This document shows, one piece after another, positions 47,575 through 61,502 of a stretch of DNA of 64,000 nucleotides. The DNA is from Alnus glutinosa (lineage: Eukaryota > Streptophyta > Magnoliopsida > Fagales > Betulaceae), in contig NC_084889.1 of assembly GCF_958979055.1 (NCBI RefSeq), forward strand, positions 13,470,761 through 13,534,760. Direction: 5' to 3'. A program made the position numbers and the translations under genes. Each line of letters starts with the position of its first letter. The first letter of the stretch is position 1. Under the pieces are notes generated by a model, which did no database searches, was not told where the DNA came from, and saw only the letters and a program-made list of their open reading frames with translations.

Positions 47575-48060
47575 CTCTCTACTACAAACCCCCATAGCCA
47601 CTTTTCCAATAGAGCCTGATTAAACGTAGTCAAACTCCTAATCCCCAACCCTCTAAGCTGAATTGGAGTACAAACTTTCTTCCAATTAACAAGACCTAGT
47701 TTTGAATCATTATCCAAACCACCCCACACAAAATCCTTGTGCAATTTTTCTAACTGATTAGCAAAACCTTCTCGATGTGGGAAGGTTGGAGAGCGTGCTC
47801 TTAATCAACATTTCTTGACTGCCCTTAGACAAGTAAAATCTTTTCCATCCAACTAATCTTCTCTCCATTTTCTCAATGATAGTATCCCAAATAAATTTAG
47901 CCTTGAACGAAGCGCCTAATGGGAGGCCCAAATATTTCTTAGGCAAAGACGAGACCCTGCATCCCAAAATATGAGCCATTCCACTCCGCATTTGGCACAT
48001 TATGTACCCACAAGAACCAATTCAGATTTAGCCATATTAATCTTTCACCTTGAAGCAAGA

Positions 48061-50066
48061 ACCCCAGCATCCACCTTAAAGCGGTTTGCAAGTCTTCGGG
48101 TCAGGATTTTAAGTTCGTTTTCAAGTCTTCCCTTGAGCCCAAAGGCACTAGGCGTGGACCTTCGGTTTTGGCAAGAACTCACTGAGCTTCTGATGAGATT
48201 TCTTCACCGGAGATCTTGACGGAGGAAGGTCTTGGGTCTAACTCGGTGGATGGCTCGGGGTTGGGGTTGTCGAAGGTTGGGTTTGAGATGTTCTCGAAGG
48301 ACCACCGGTTGGTAATGTGGTTTTGGTTTCCACTGCTTGGGATGGGCCTATCCCTGTGAGCTCCGGTCCTTCTCCTTCGGCATCTCTGCTTGAGCAAGAA
48401 TCAACTACAATGTCTTTGGAAGCTTCTCTCAAAGCCTGAGGGGTATGCTCCAGCTCCGATTCACCTTTTCCCAGTTGGTTCTTCCTCAAGGGCTGCTGAG
48501 TTGGAAGAGAGGCTACGTCTTTCTCTTCTTATGGCATCGACCTCAAGCCATTTTAGAAGTATTTTAGGAAGGCTAGGGAAGGTCGAGCTGTGAAAATGGA
48601 TGAGCGTTTATTTTCCGATTATGTGGCGGCGATGAGATCAGATTTTGTTGATGTGATACATTTTCCTATCTCGGGTGCCACTCCTGAGTCAGAGCTCCCT
48701 TTGGAGTCTAAGCTAGTGCAAAGCTCTCGGGTGCAACCCCTTGTTGACGAGGCAGCTTCTGTGAAGGATGTCATTAAGCGAATTCCTCCGGCGAGGGGTT
48801 TCTTACGGAGGGGTTTTCTCAACTTGAGTCCGGCAAGGCAAGTTTCGCCTAAAGTGCCGGTCGTGTTGCCGTCGACCCTAATTGTTAAGGAAGATGAGGT
48901 GGTAGGGACTCTCTCTCTTTTGGGTCGTTGCGTCTCTCCATCAGCTAATAAGGGTAAGGACCTTAGGGTGAACTGTTTGGTCGAGTCTCAGAAGTGGCCG
49001 GTAGGTTTTGGTCCATCTGGGGAGGTTGTTATGTGGGATCAGGGCGAGGTCTGTGATGGGGAGGATGGAGTATCCCCTCTCCATTTGGGTGTTTATCCAC
49101 TCGATGAAGAGGATGAGCTTCCGCTTTTGGCTATCCTGGATGCCAGCGTTAGCGAAGAGGAGTTTCATTGGGAATCTATGGTTGTGTGTCAAAAGACTAA
49201 GGCCTCATTTGGTTCACGAAATAGACCCCTGTAATGGAATGACTATTGCATAGGAATAGTCATTCATATGTTTGATAGGGGTCTATTCCTTGGAATAGTT
49301 ATTCCCATTGGAAAAATTATTCCCTTATGAAGAAGAATCTATTCCTCTAAAAAATGAGTGGAATAGTTATTCCAATAAGAATAGACTGTATTTTTCATCA
49401 AAAAAAAAAAAAAAAAAAAACCATTTTTTATTTTCTTTCTTTCCTTCTCAAAAAATAAAAAAACAAAACAAAAAGAAAAAGAAACCCCAAGGTCAGCCAG
49501 CCACATATGGCATCGGGGGTGGAATGCCTCATGGTGGACCCCCGGAGCATTTTGAGGGTGGCCTGGCTATTTCGTGGTTAGTTTTTTTTTTTTTTAAAAA
49601 AAAAAAAAAAATTGTATTCTTTTTTTTAAAAAAATATATATAATGTGGGGGTTTTTTTTAGTAATTTTGATTGAATTTCAATTCAAGTATATGAGTTGTT
49701 ACCAAACTAAATATTATGAATAATCATTTCATTCCACTCTCTTTTATTCCTGGTAATAACTATTATATTTCTCAATGGAATACCCATTCCGCAAACCAAA
49801 CGAGGCCTAAAGGTAGGAGGGAGATGTTGAATTTGAAAAGCTCCATTAATTATGGCAATGATTATGCAACCTCCCGGCGTCGGAAAAGCAAGGCTCACAT
49901 GATGTAGTGTCGAGTGCCTAGAGGGTCTTAGGTCTTTTGGGTTTTGGGGTTTTTAGTGTCTCGCGGGTTTGTTGGGTCTCTTTCTTTTTGGGGTGGTTTG
50001 ATTGCTCCCTTGTATACTACCTGTGTACTTAAGGGCGTCTTTTCGCTTTTTTAATAAAATACATCT
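48061..50066 (+). mobile_element. ORF1-only LINE derivative (unit B)
   Basis: Counterpart of 33573-35622. The ORF1 C-terminal frame is open at 48590-49234, with a few substitutions against unit A (for example WPVGF for WSVGF and VLPST for VSPST). It carries the same MITE, followed directly by the LINE 3' UTR and AATAAA near 50054. Confidence 0.7.
49201..49807. mobile_element. PIF/Harbinger-like MITE, TSD TAA (unit B)
   Basis: Same ends and TAA target as 34714-35366. About 46 bases shorter, mainly through shorter A/T and AATAAT runs in the middle. Confidence 0.88.
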
Positions 50067-50245
50067 CAGGTTATCGAAAGTAATATGGAGCAGTCCCACA
50101 GAAAATGAGGTTATCATCAGAAAAAATGAGATAGTATACAGATACAAGATCATCATTCCTAGCCCTTATAAAAAAACCAGTGATAAAGCCCACATTCATA
50201 GCAGCTTGGCTAGCCCATTTTTATTTGTAAGAAACTGTTGGACGC

Positions 50246-50667
50246 TGTAAGGGGTTTTCTTATGAAGAGAGTGAAAATGGCAACAAAATGAGGATAACAG
50301 TGACTGAATATTGAGGAGGGCTCTTAGAGAGGCCCGATCTCTCAATACAATGGAAACTCTTCTTGATTCTTCTACATAGCTGTATATCCTTTTCCTTCCT
50401 TTAATAGGCCAATCGGTTAGAATATATTCTAACCGATTGCCAGCTGTCCTGCCACCTATATGACTAAAGGAATACAATGAAAGATGCTTTAGGAGCACCG
50501 TTACAGAGAAAGCAATAACATAGATGAGGTGGATTTATTCTAGAAGCTAGGTGAATATCCCCTCTAGATGTAGGTGAATAGATGAGGTGGGCTGTCTCTC
50601 TTCTGCTACCATGGGCTACTGTTGTCAAAGAGTATTCTTAGTTGATCCAGCCAGTAGGCCCATAACA
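50246..50667 (-). repeat. LTR (3' side) of the Reina-type element
   Basis: 422 bases, TG...CA, near-identical to 55391-55812. It contains a short hairpin, CAATCGGTTAGAATATATTC / GAATATATTCTAACCGATTG, around 50410-50440. Confidence 0.93.
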
Positions 50668-53600
50668 AGGCCTCCCCCATTAGAGCACCTTGCCCACAAG
50701 GTGCGGGTAGCGTTCCTGCAAAGTCCACAAAAGCTCCCAAGTATCATCTTCAGCCGAAGCACCAAGCCATCGTACCAAAACTTCAGTTGCTGCACGGCCA
50801 CGGCGTTTGACCATCCGTCGATCCACAATACGCTCAGGTTCAGGGTAAATCTCACCATTGAGGTCTACCGGTGGCAAGGAAGACAATGGGAAGGTCGATT
50901 GGCCCAGTTTCTTCTTGAAGCACGAAACATGAAAAACGGGATGCAGGCGTGATTCGGATGGGAGGTCCAAACGGTAAGCCACGGTGCCAACCCTGCCCAG
51001 GACTTTAAAGGGGCCAAAAAACCTGGGAGATAATTTGAGATTCTTTCGCAGAGCCAGGGATTTCTGCCGGTACGGCTGGAGCCGTAAGTACACCCAATCG
51101 CCAATACTAAATTGACGATCCGAACGATGTTTGTCAGCATAAGTTTTCATGCGATTTTGGGCATGATGTAAGTGTTCCTTGAGTAGAGTAAGCACCTTAG
51201 TACGATCCCGTAGCTGAGTATCCACGGCTAAATTTGCTGAAGTGCCGGGAACGTAAGAGAGGAGGGAAGGTGGTGCATAGCCGTAGACAGCTTCAAAAGG
51301 AGTATACCCAGTAGAAGAGTGGTGGCTGGTGTTGTACCACCACTCAGCCAGGGGTAGCCAAGTACTCCAAGCCTTAGGCTTAGACCCTGCATAACAACGA
51401 AGGTATGTTTCGAGGCACTTATTAAGGGCCTCGGTTTGGCCGTCCGATTGAGGGTGATAAGAGGAGCTGAAGGACAAGGTGCTACCCTGCAAACGGAAGA
51501 GTTCACGCCAGAATGAACTTGTGAAGGTAGGGTCCCTATCGGATACAATGGTAGATGGCATACCATGTAACTTGTAAATGTTGGTCATAAACAAGTGAGC
51601 TACCCGAGAGGCAGAGTAAGGATGATCTAATGGGAGAAAATGGCCATATTTGGATAGGCGGTCGACAACTACCAAAATAACAGAGAACCCATGAGAAATA
51701 GGAAGACCTTCTATGAAATCCAGCGATATATCCGACCAAACCCGAGAAGGTATTGGCAAGGGTTGTAGGAGCCCAGCAGGGAGTACAGTCTCATGTTTAT
51801 TTTCCTGGCAGACCTGGCACTCTCGGACAAAGGTTTTGATGTCAGTCTTCATTCCTGGCCAAATAAAATTGACCTTGGCAGGAGCAAGAGTTTTATGGTA
51901 CCCGGAATGTCCAGCTGCTGGGTTGGAGTGAAGAAACTCCAAAATTTGATGTTGAAAGGGAGACCCTTTGACAATCCATAGTCTGCCCTTACAAAGCAGC
52001 AGACCTTGTTGAAGTGTGAACCGACCAGAGCTGGTTTTTCCTGACTGCAATTCATCCAATACTGCCAGAGTGTTCGGATCATCATTGTAAGAAGATTTTA
52101 AGTCAGATATCCAATCCGGAGTAGGAAAGGAAATTAAAGAGACCGAGAAATCTGTCTGAGGTGAATCACATGCGGCAGCCTGCCTTGATAATGCATCGGC
52201 TACTTTGTTGTCCCGGCCTTGCTTATACTCAATGACAAAGTCGTACCCCAAAAGCTTGGACAACCAACGCTGCTGCGTACTCGTACCAACCTGCTGTTCT
52301 AAAAGGAATTTTAAGGCCTGATGGTCGGTGCGAACAGTGAACGAATGCCCGAGTAAGTAAAGACGCCACTTCTTAACGGCTGTGGCCAAGGCAAGCAGCT
52401 CTTTCTCATAGGTAGAAAGAAAAAGGGCACGACCCTTCAAGGACTTACTAAGGAAGGCAATAGGCCTACCAGTTTGCATTAAAACGGCTCCCAACCCAGA
52501 ACCGCTGGCATCGCATTCAATAAGAAAGGGTTGTGAAAAATCTGGAAGACGAAGCACAGGTGGGGAGCTGACCGCTTCTTTGAGGGCTGCGAAAGCCTGA
52601 GTAGCGGCAGGAGTCCACACAAAAGAATCTTTCTTCAATAGGGCTGTTAACGGAGCCGCGATCAACCCATAATTACGGATGAATTTCCGGTAGTAACCGG
52701 TGAGGCCCAAAAATCCTCGTAAAGCTTTAATGGATTGGGGAAGAGGCCAGGAAATCATAGCATCCAATTTAGATGGGTCTGCCCGCACCCCATGATGAGA
52801 TATCAAGTGACCAAGATACTCAATTTCAGATTCAGCAAATCTACATTTTGAAAGTTTGGCAAAAAGGTGGTGTTGAACCAAAACCTGAAGTACTGTCTGC
52901 AAATGAAGCAAATGATTCTCCATAGAACTGCTATATACCAAAATGTCGTCGAAGAAGACGAGCACAAAACGGCGGAGGTAAGGTCTGAATATATCGTTCA
53001 TAAGACCTTGAAAAGTGGCCGGGGCATTTGTGAGACCGAAAGGCATGACGAGGAACTCATAATGTCCTTCATGGGTTCGGAACGCCGTCTTCGGAATATC
53101 GTCCGAGTGCATGCGGATTTGGTGATAGCCGGAACGTAAATCCAGTTTAGAGAAGACCACCGCCCCTTGAAGTTCATCAAGCAATTCGTCAATGACGGGA
53201 ATCGGAAACTTATCTTTGACTGTAACGTGGTTAAGTGCCCGGTAGTCAACACATAACCGCCAACTACCATCCGGTTTGCGCACCAAAAGGACAGGAGCCG
53301 AAAAAGGGCTTTGGCTCGGCCGAATGACACCAGACAACAACATCTCCTGGATAAGTTTTTCGATTTCTGATTTTTGGAAGTAAGGGTAACGATAGGCACG
53401 CACATTGACTGGATGTGAGGTTGTCAAGGGAATTTTGTGGTCATGGGATCTAGGAGGTGGTAAGGCAGTGGGTTCAGCAAAGGCTGACTTGTATGTGTGA
53501 AGAAGGGACTGGAGAGCAGGCGGGTACTTGGGTTTTGGATGATCTGTTGAGCTTGAAATGAGTTTAAGTAGGAACCCTTTATTGGCCGAAGCAGCTGGTT

Positions 53601-55390
53601 TAAGAAAATGACCCCCTTCTTCCAGTGTTAACTCGAGAGAGCTTAACCCTTGCAACAAGGTAGACACGCCATCACATGAGTAATGCATAGTCATTAAAGA
53701 AAAATCCCAAAGAACGGGTCCCAGGGTTTGCAACCACTGAACACCAAGGACCATGTCACAGCTTCCTAAGGAGATGATGTAGAAATCAGCCAAAATAAGG
53801 TGTCCCTGAACCTTGAAGGAAACTGCCGAAACACGCCCGAAGCATGGAATAGTATCTCCATTAGCAATCTTGACATGCAACAGGGAAGTGGAGATAATTG
53901 AGAGGTTGACACGGGCAGCCATGGATGGATCCAGGAAGTTATGAGTACTTCCTGAATCAATAAGGATGCTTACTGGGTGAGACTGCAAAACCCCGAGGAC
54001 ACGCATGGACTTGGAACCTGGTGAACCAGAAATAGCATTGATGGAGATCTCCGGATCCTTGCATTCCACCACATCGAATGCAGGAACAGAATCAACGAAA
54101 TCCGTTGTATCATAAAAAACATCCTCAGAGGGTTCTTCCATAGGAAGTGTCAATCCAGACATGAGATATAGCCGTGGAGATTTACATTTATGCCCAGGTA
54201 ACCATTTATCATCACAGTAGTAACAGAGGCCTCTGTCACGCCGTTCTTTCATTTGAGCGGGTGAAATGCGCTGGATGGGAAGCCCGGAAGGACTCTTGGC
54301 AGGTAAGGCCAATGGAACCTGGGATGAGGGCAAAGAAGGGCTCGAGGTAGCTGGGGAGCTGCTGGACTGGCCCCAAGACTGGTGACGGCCAAAAGAGTAA
54401 GAAGAGGAAGAAGAACGGAGCGGCCGTCGAGAGGTGAGAAGGTACTCTTCTTGTAACTTGGCCAACCCAAATGCTGCCACCAAGTTAGGGGGATGAAGCA
54501 TCCTGACCGGCAAACGGATGTCATCCTTGAGTCCGCTCAGAAAACAGCTAAGGCGGTTGGATTCAGAAATCCCACGCAAACGGTTTGAGAGGGCCTCAAA
54601 CTGGGACGTATAGTCCGATACAGAGGAGACTTGACGAAGACGCATCAATGACTCCATCGGGTCGTCATACGTCGGCCCAAAGCGGGTAAGCAGGGACTGA
54701 AGGAAAGCGTCCCAAGTGGGAAACTGGCCAGCATCGTTTGTATCTTGGAACCAGATAAGCGCTTCCCCCTCCATGTGAAAGGAGGCGATGCGGAGACGTT
54801 GGTACAGAGGAGTTTGATAATAATCAAAGAATTGGTTCGCCTTGTAAGACCAATTGGCTGGATTTTCACCATCAAATCGCGGAAAGTCCAGACGAAAAGG
54901 CCGAGCAGGAAACAAGCGCTCCTCCTGGTTATGCTCAGGATAGTCATCCTCAAATCGAAAATGGCGCTCATCACGCATGTCCCAACCATCATGACCTCCT
55001 TGGCGAAGGTGGTCTCTATGAACTCGTTGGTCGTCCCGACCCTCCAGAGCAGCACGCCCGTTACGAGCATGCGGAGGTTGATCAGCACGTCCAGGAGCAA
55101 CATGAAGCTGAAATGGTGGAGCCTCATCAGGTGGTGGTCGCTTCGGGGGAGGTCTGGGCTGAGTGGCCAAAAAAGTTCGGAACATTTCTGTCAACTCGGT
55201 CAGCTGTTGTTGAACAGCTACATTAGTGGATTCTTGCTGGGCGATGTGGTCATGGCAAGTTTTTAAGGAATCGGTGAGGTGGGCAAGACGAGTACCGTCA
55301 GCCATGAGAAATGAGAAAAAAAAAATTTTGGGCAGGGAGAGAGAGAGAAGGCAGAAGCGATGGGTAAGAAAGACTGGCTCTGATACCACT

Positions 55391-55812
55391 TGTAAGGGGT
55401 TTTCTTATGAAGAGAGTGAAAATGGCAACAAAATGAGGATAACAGTGACTGAATATTGAGGAGGGCTCTTAGAGAGGCCCGATCTCTCAATACAATGGAA
55501 ACTCTTCTTGATTCTTCTACATAGCTGTCTATCCTTTTCCTTCCTTTAATAGGCCAATCGGTTAGAATATATTCTAACCGATTGCCAGCTGTCCTGCCAC
55601 CTATATGACTAAAGGAATACAATGAAAGATGCTTTAGGAGCACCGTTACAGAGAAAGCAATAACATAGATGAGGTGGATTTATTCTAGAAGCTAGGTGAA
55701 TATCCCCTCTAGATGTAGGTGAATAGATGAGGTGGGCTGTCTCTCTTCTGCTACCATGGGCTACTGCTGTCAAAGAGTATTCTTAGTTGATCCAGCCAGT
55801 AGGCCCATAACA
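55391..55812 (-). repeat. LTR (5' side) of the Reina-type element
   Basis: 422 bases, TG...CA. It carries the promoter side for the minus-strand element and shows the same internal hairpin as its partner LTR. Confidence 0.93.
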
Positions 55813-56442
55813 GACGCCATTAATTAGAATGGAAAACCGAACTCTGGATATGCAATGCATGATCCACGTCCACCATTTCTTCCCAAAGCCACGTCTCCTT
55901 AACATGTAAATGTGGCCAGCTAACATGATCATAAGTCTTCTCTAAATCCAATTTATACAAAACTCCCGGCTCACCTGATTTCAGACAGCTATCTAGCAAT
56001 AAGAATAAGTCTAGGATCTAACGACCTCTTAAAAAAGCATTCTGAGTATTTGAAATGATAATCTCCAAAACAGATTTCAATTTATTCGCCAAGTCTTTGC
56101 AATAATTTTGTAGATGCCACTCCCCAAACTAATAGGACGAAAGTTTTTGACCTCAACAACCCTCACTTTCTTAGGAATAAGAGTGATAAAAGTAGCATTA
56201 AAACTTTTCTCAAACTTACCCCGTTGATGAAACTCAAGAAAGACTTTAATGACATCTAATCCAATAACATCCCAACAAGATTGGAAGAACGCCATAAAGA
56301 AACCATACTGCCTCCTCACTAATAGATTGAATCCTAGTATTCTATTCTTTGTATGGTATTTGCTGAATTGATGCCTTGGACTTGCTATTGTTATCACGTG
56401 ATTTCCTGCTTCATGTGCTTATATTGCTGCTTTGATGGGAAG

Positions 56443-58482
56443 GCTCCAGCAGAAGGGTATCAAAGCAGTTGTTGTATCAGGAGACAGGGAAGAGGCAGTT
56501 GCAACTATTGCGAAGACAGTTGGAATAGGAAGTGATTGTATCAATGCTTCCTTGACTCCACAGCAGAAATCTGAAGTTATATCAACTCTAAAATCTGCTG
56601 GGCATCATGTTGCTATGGTAACCATCTTCTAGCAGATCCCTTACTCTTGAATTTATATGAACATAGCCAATTTGCAATAGTCAAATAGGCCCTAGCATGC
56701 TAATGACTCTGATTTTTTCTATTAGATATTTACATTAAATTTTATGGATGCAAACAAAACAGCTCTGAGGTACCCTCAGTTGAGCATCCAACCTTTCTCA
56801 TGACTATCAGACTAAGATTCGCATATACCTTACCTCTAAACAACCTACTACGGAGCCTTAAAAAGCTATTGCTTTTGGTAGAAATGATGTTGTTCTAATA
56901 TGTCTTGTTTTATTAAGGTAGGTGATGGCATAAATGATGCACCCTGTCTGGCTCTTGCCGATGTTGGGATTGCTCTGCAGATTGAAGCACAAGAGAACGC
57001 CGCATCAGATGCAGCATCCATTGTACTTCTTGGAAACAAACTTTCACAAGTATGTTATTTCTCGTGTGACATATTTCGTCTTCTTGTTTTATGCAACTCA
57101 TCATTCTTGGGATTTCTCTGTCCCGACAAAAAAGAAAAATGTTGTGGATCATCGCAGAGTCTAACTTGGCAATAATATGGGGTGATGGATATTTTGTTAT
57201 ACATAATATTAGATGATGTGTTCTCATGGTTTTTTGATAATGATTGTTCTTGAAGCTAAAAATATTAGATAACATTCTTTTTGATAGCTTTTATATTGAA
57301 GATATAATTCATTACAATATTTTCATTCTCTCCACAAGATGGTATACAAACCGCACTGTAAGCTCTTACTCTGTTCAGTAATGATCAAAGTAACCATTCA
57401 ACCCAGAAAACTTTGGAAAAATTACAATATCTTTTAGATATGAACCTTTATTCATGACTCCTATTGGCATTCAGAGTTTCAGAGAGCATGTATGATATGT
57501 AGTTGCATGCCTGAAAGCTTAGGTTTGCAAAGTTGTTGCCATCTCAAGTTAGTCACTTGAGAGAAGCTCTTGGTGAGGCATAAGGTTACAATATGAGAGT
57601 TGAGGAACTAAACTATCCTTTCAGAAAGGATGAGGAACCTTCTATAAGTTGACAAATGAACAAAACCATTATAATAGTTATCCTTGGCTGAATGCTCCAT
57701 TCACAAATTAGCCACTTTATATTCTCTTCTGTTGCAAAGGTTACTCATTTGCAAGTGAAAGGATAAAATTCTTAAAAGCTTATCATGTCTTGGTGGTAGA
57801 TTGAAGCTTTTGAATTTGAAAGTACTGCTATCTAATGCATTGAAATTTCATCTTCTCTTTTTATGGTAATGGCGTTCTCATAAAATTGGGAAATTACAAA
57901 AGAAAAAGGAACAAAGAAACTAATGCAAGTTTTTTGAACTATTTATAGGTCACTTTTTATACAGTAAACAAAGCCTATATTAGGTTTTCCATGCTTCTAT
58001 TTTCTGACTTCTTTTATTGGCAGGTTGTAGATGCGTTGGAACTTTCACGGGCAACAATGTCGAAAGTGTACCAAAATTTGTCATGGGCGATAGCATACAA
58101 TGTGGTTGCCGTTCCCATAGCCGCTGGAGTACTCCTTCCCCAGTATGATTTTGCCATGACACCTTCACTATCAGGTCCGCAAAATTCGATTATTCAATCC
58201 ATTTTCTTTTATTGGAATGGTGAAAAAACCATGTTCCATGCTCATCTTGTAGAATATATCCTTTGCCTGGATAAATTTGAGCACCACGTACTAGTTTACT
58301 ACTACATGCGGCATACTTAATTTTATTTGTTTCCATGTGAATGAAACTATGAAAGAATCAGTCTCTTATCACTTCTGACGTTTGGTTCGACAGGTGGGCT
58401 GATGGCTCTGAGCTCGATATTTGTTGTCACTAACTCGTTGCTTCTACAGTTCCAAGGGCCTCAGAAAAGCAGAAAGACCTAG
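56443..58482 (+). pseudogene. Headless PAA2 3' copy: exons 14-17 only (unit B)
   Basis: Exons at 56443-56617, 56918-57049, 58024-58174 and 58394-58482 match PAA2 exons 14-17 with all splice sites intact. By reading, the only coding change I saw is a synonymous GCA/GCG in exon 16. The copy codes from the SGDREEA region through GDGINDAP and the last two membrane segments to the stop TAG. It lacks the HMA, actuator, CPC and DKTGT parts, so on its own it cannot be an ATPase. No promoter or start was found; it could be dead, or could serve as an alternative 3' end if transcription runs through unit A. Confidence 0.9.
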
Positions 58483-58858
58483 CTTTGAATCAGATGCCAG
58501 TTCCGGATTGAGTTTTTTTTATTTTCTTTTCTTTCCTAGTAAAGGATGAGTTTGCTTCTATGATTTAAAAATAATATTAATAATAATAAAATAAAAGGGA
58601 TTTGAGTGTGTGCATATATATTGTCAAAATATATTAAAAAAAGAAAATCATACAATGGGATTTGCTTTTGCCCAACAAGCCAGCCATGAATGCCAGCTCA
58701 ACTGTTTGCTTGGGCATGGCAGGGCTGGAAAAGCAGGCTGGATAATTCAGATTTCGAAGCAGCAGATCCACGGGCAATAGCCTGCATATGGAGTTGAATA
58801 GGTTCATTTATTTTCCTTACTGGTTTCTTGTGCCCTCTCAGTAGTCAATACTACCAAT

Positions 58859-60415
58859 GAGATATGTTATTCCTACACCCACGCTACGTGGCTTTTTTCT
58901 TCTTTTTTCTTCATCTCTTTTCTTTTGGATCTGAAAATGGGTTGAAGGAGAAAGGAAATTTCACTTCCCCTCCATGGTAAATGTTCTCTCTCCGGCCAGC
59001 CAGCCGTCCTTCACCGGCGCTGTCTCCACCAGCCCGCATCTCTCCCGGTCGTACGTCCCTCTCCCGGCGTCCCCTGAAATAGATCCGGCCATCCCTCTCT
59101 CCCAACGTCTCTTAAATAGCCAGCTATTCCTCTCTCTCGGCGTCCCCTGAAACCCGCCAACGCCGTCCCTCTCTACCTATATCAGAAGGTACTATTTCCT
59201 GCCAAACTGTTTTTTTTTTTTTTTTTTTTTGTTTAAATATTTGTAAAAGATTAGCCACATAGAAAGAAACTAAGTTAACAAAATACAGCATACTATAAAA
59301 CTTTATGCTTGAGTTATCATGATCTCCATCTATGTTGCGTCAACTATATTTGATCTTCTACAAACATATCACTCACCAATCGAAATCCACCATTTAAATT
59401 CCATTAAACAGAATCAATTCTATAAAGTTGAATCCTAAAAATTGTACTCAAAAGTAACTTAAAGAAGCCCAAATTTTTAATCAATAAACACAACCCAAAC
59501 AGTAACTCACATTTTCAACTTAATCCAAAAATCCGAAAAACTTAAAAGCCAATGTGGAATCACATAGCCCTCTCCATTATATTTTCACATATTTTCAAAT
59601 CTTTAAACAATCCCTCACATAAATGACATGCGTGCCACAAAATTTCCCAACTTTTGTATAGAGGCAAAGAAGAAACAAATACATTGTTACGTCATTTTCA
59701 CCTAAATTTCACAAATTTTTAATACTCTAAATAATCATTCACAAAACTCACTACATAAACTAAATAGGCATCACCAAAACCCGAACTTTTCATAAACGTA
59801 GAGTAATGCATAAACATCAACAAACCCATCATTCTGACCCAACTGAAAACTAGAGAAAAAATAAATAAAAAATAAAAATTCCTAAACAACCATAATTCGA
59901 CCAACACAAAGGACCTAAAATAAATCTCACCTTTCTCACCCATTTTCGACCAAATGCAAAACAAAACAGAGCATATCATTAAATGGGCCAAAATAATTCG
60001 ACCAACATAGGTTTTTCAGTTTAACCTTTTACAACCGAAAAAAAAAAAAAATAACTAACAAAATGATAACTCAAGCATAAAGTTTTGTAGCAGCTGTAAT
60101 TTGTATCTTTCTTTGCTTCTAATGTTTTACCAATATAAAAATAAATAAATAAACAAAAAATAAAAATATTGACAAAGTTTTGTAGTAAAAACTACCTGTT
60201 GATATCGGTGGAGAGGGTGGTGCCAGTGGGTTTCAAGGGACTCCGGGAGGGGAATGGTCGGCTATTTTCAGGAGACGCTGGGAGAGAGGGACGGATGACT
60301 GGGAGAGATTCGGGCCGGTGAAAAAGGATGGTCAGCTGGCCCGAGAGAGAGAGAGAGAGAGAGGGGGAGGGGAGAGAAAACATGTGCCGGTGAGGGTAGA
60401 AATGAAACATATCTC
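58859..60415. mobile_element. Long-inverted-repeat fold-back element (unit B)
   Basis: Counterpart of 38859-40414 with the same two arms. Beyond its right edge, unit B reads AAAGGAAAGACTGGAACATC where unit A reads AAAGGGGAACATC. Confidence 0.75.
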
Positions 60416-61502
60416 CTATAAATAAGTATAAAGGAAAGACTGGAACATCAGATATACTAGAGCTCCAACACATCAAATTATTTGTGCTTTCCTACTAATT
60501 TGAGGTTGGATTAGGTCTACCAATTCGTTTTATACGTAGCGGGTTCACGTCGAGTTGATTTACGGGTAAACTCAAATCAGGCTTATTTAGTTAAATCGGT
60601 TAATTTTTTTAATTTTTATGCGAACCATTTAAATTAGCGACTAACATGACACGACTCGCTATCTTGTTTAATAAATAGGTTGTATTGGATTAACTCGATA
60701 CGACCTGACCTGCATAACCTATTTAATAAACAGGTCACATTGAAATGATCCAAACACTACACATTTCGACGTGTTATGTGAATTTAAATTAATAATAATT
60801 ATTATTATTTATATAAATTTATGAATTTTGAAATAAATTTTGTATAAAAATGAATTTACATGAAATTTAGTCTTTTTAGGGTTTTTTTTTAATTGTAAAA
60901 ATAAAAATAAAAAATAAAAATTCTAATTTAAATTTTACGAATTATGCGGGTTACACCCATAACTTAAGCAAATCGACCTGAATCGACATGTAAGAATAAA
61001 TTTGGTGGGGAAAAAAAAAAAAAAAAATAGAGAGAGAGAGAGAGAGGAAAAAGTTATTAAACTCTGATTGCAGACAACATCTTATTAAACATAATTAAAA
61101 TTCATTAAAAAAATATCCTTCCTTGCATAAGAACGTGGTTTCAGTGCCAAGTCCGGCACTTTTGTTTCCTACCGGAGCTTTTGGGACGACAATTATGGTT
61201 GAAGTTCTTACATAATTAAATTGTGGGTCATCTCTCATACAAATACTCCGTTCATTTAGGAAAAATAATAATAATTAAAAAAAAGAAGAAGAAGAAGAAG
61301 AAGAAGCCATCTCTTTCAAAGTTGTTCTATCAATGACTGACTGTGTAGTCTGTTCTGAATCTTCTGATACAAAGAAGATGACAGAGAAAAACACATAAAA
61401 GTTAGCAAAATCAATCTATCTTTCAAATTTGTTCTATCAATGATTCTGTTCTGATACATAGTTGATCACACGAAAAAGTTTACAAAAAATCAATCCATCT
61501 TT

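Larger units (their letters stand above)
50246..55812 (-). mobile_element. Whole-looking Ty3/gypsy element, Reina-type chromovirus
   Basis: Two LTRs of 422 bases (50246-50667 and 55391-55812) start TGTAAGGGG and end CATAACA. The 5-bp target duplication GACGC flanks both sides (50241-50245, 55813-55817), and unit A has a single GACGC at 35800-35804. On the minus strand a TGGTATCAGAGCC primer site lies next to the right LTR and a purine tract (AATGGGGGAGGCCT) next to the left. One long gag-pol frame (about 50680-55305) holds gag with a Cys-His knuckle, protease, reverse transcriptase (FDDI), RNase H, integrase with a zinc end, and a C-terminal chromodomain. I counted two LTR differences in 422 bases, so it is young, perhaps a few hundred thousand years at usual rates. 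It looks whole. Confidence 0.93.
47575..56316 (-). mobile_element. Minus-strand LINE, unit B copy, with nested insertions
   Basis: Reverse transcriptase pieces as in unit A at about 47575-48055, 50070-50245 and 55818-56316. It is split by the plus-strand ORF1-only LINE derivative (about 48061-50066) and by the gypsy element (50246-55812). The LINE 3' part is absent here because the block starts in mid-LINE. Confidence 0.82.

Noticed and set aside
52867-55266. Plus-strand frames inside the gypsy element
   Set aside because: Antisense shadows of the minus-strand gag-pol frame.
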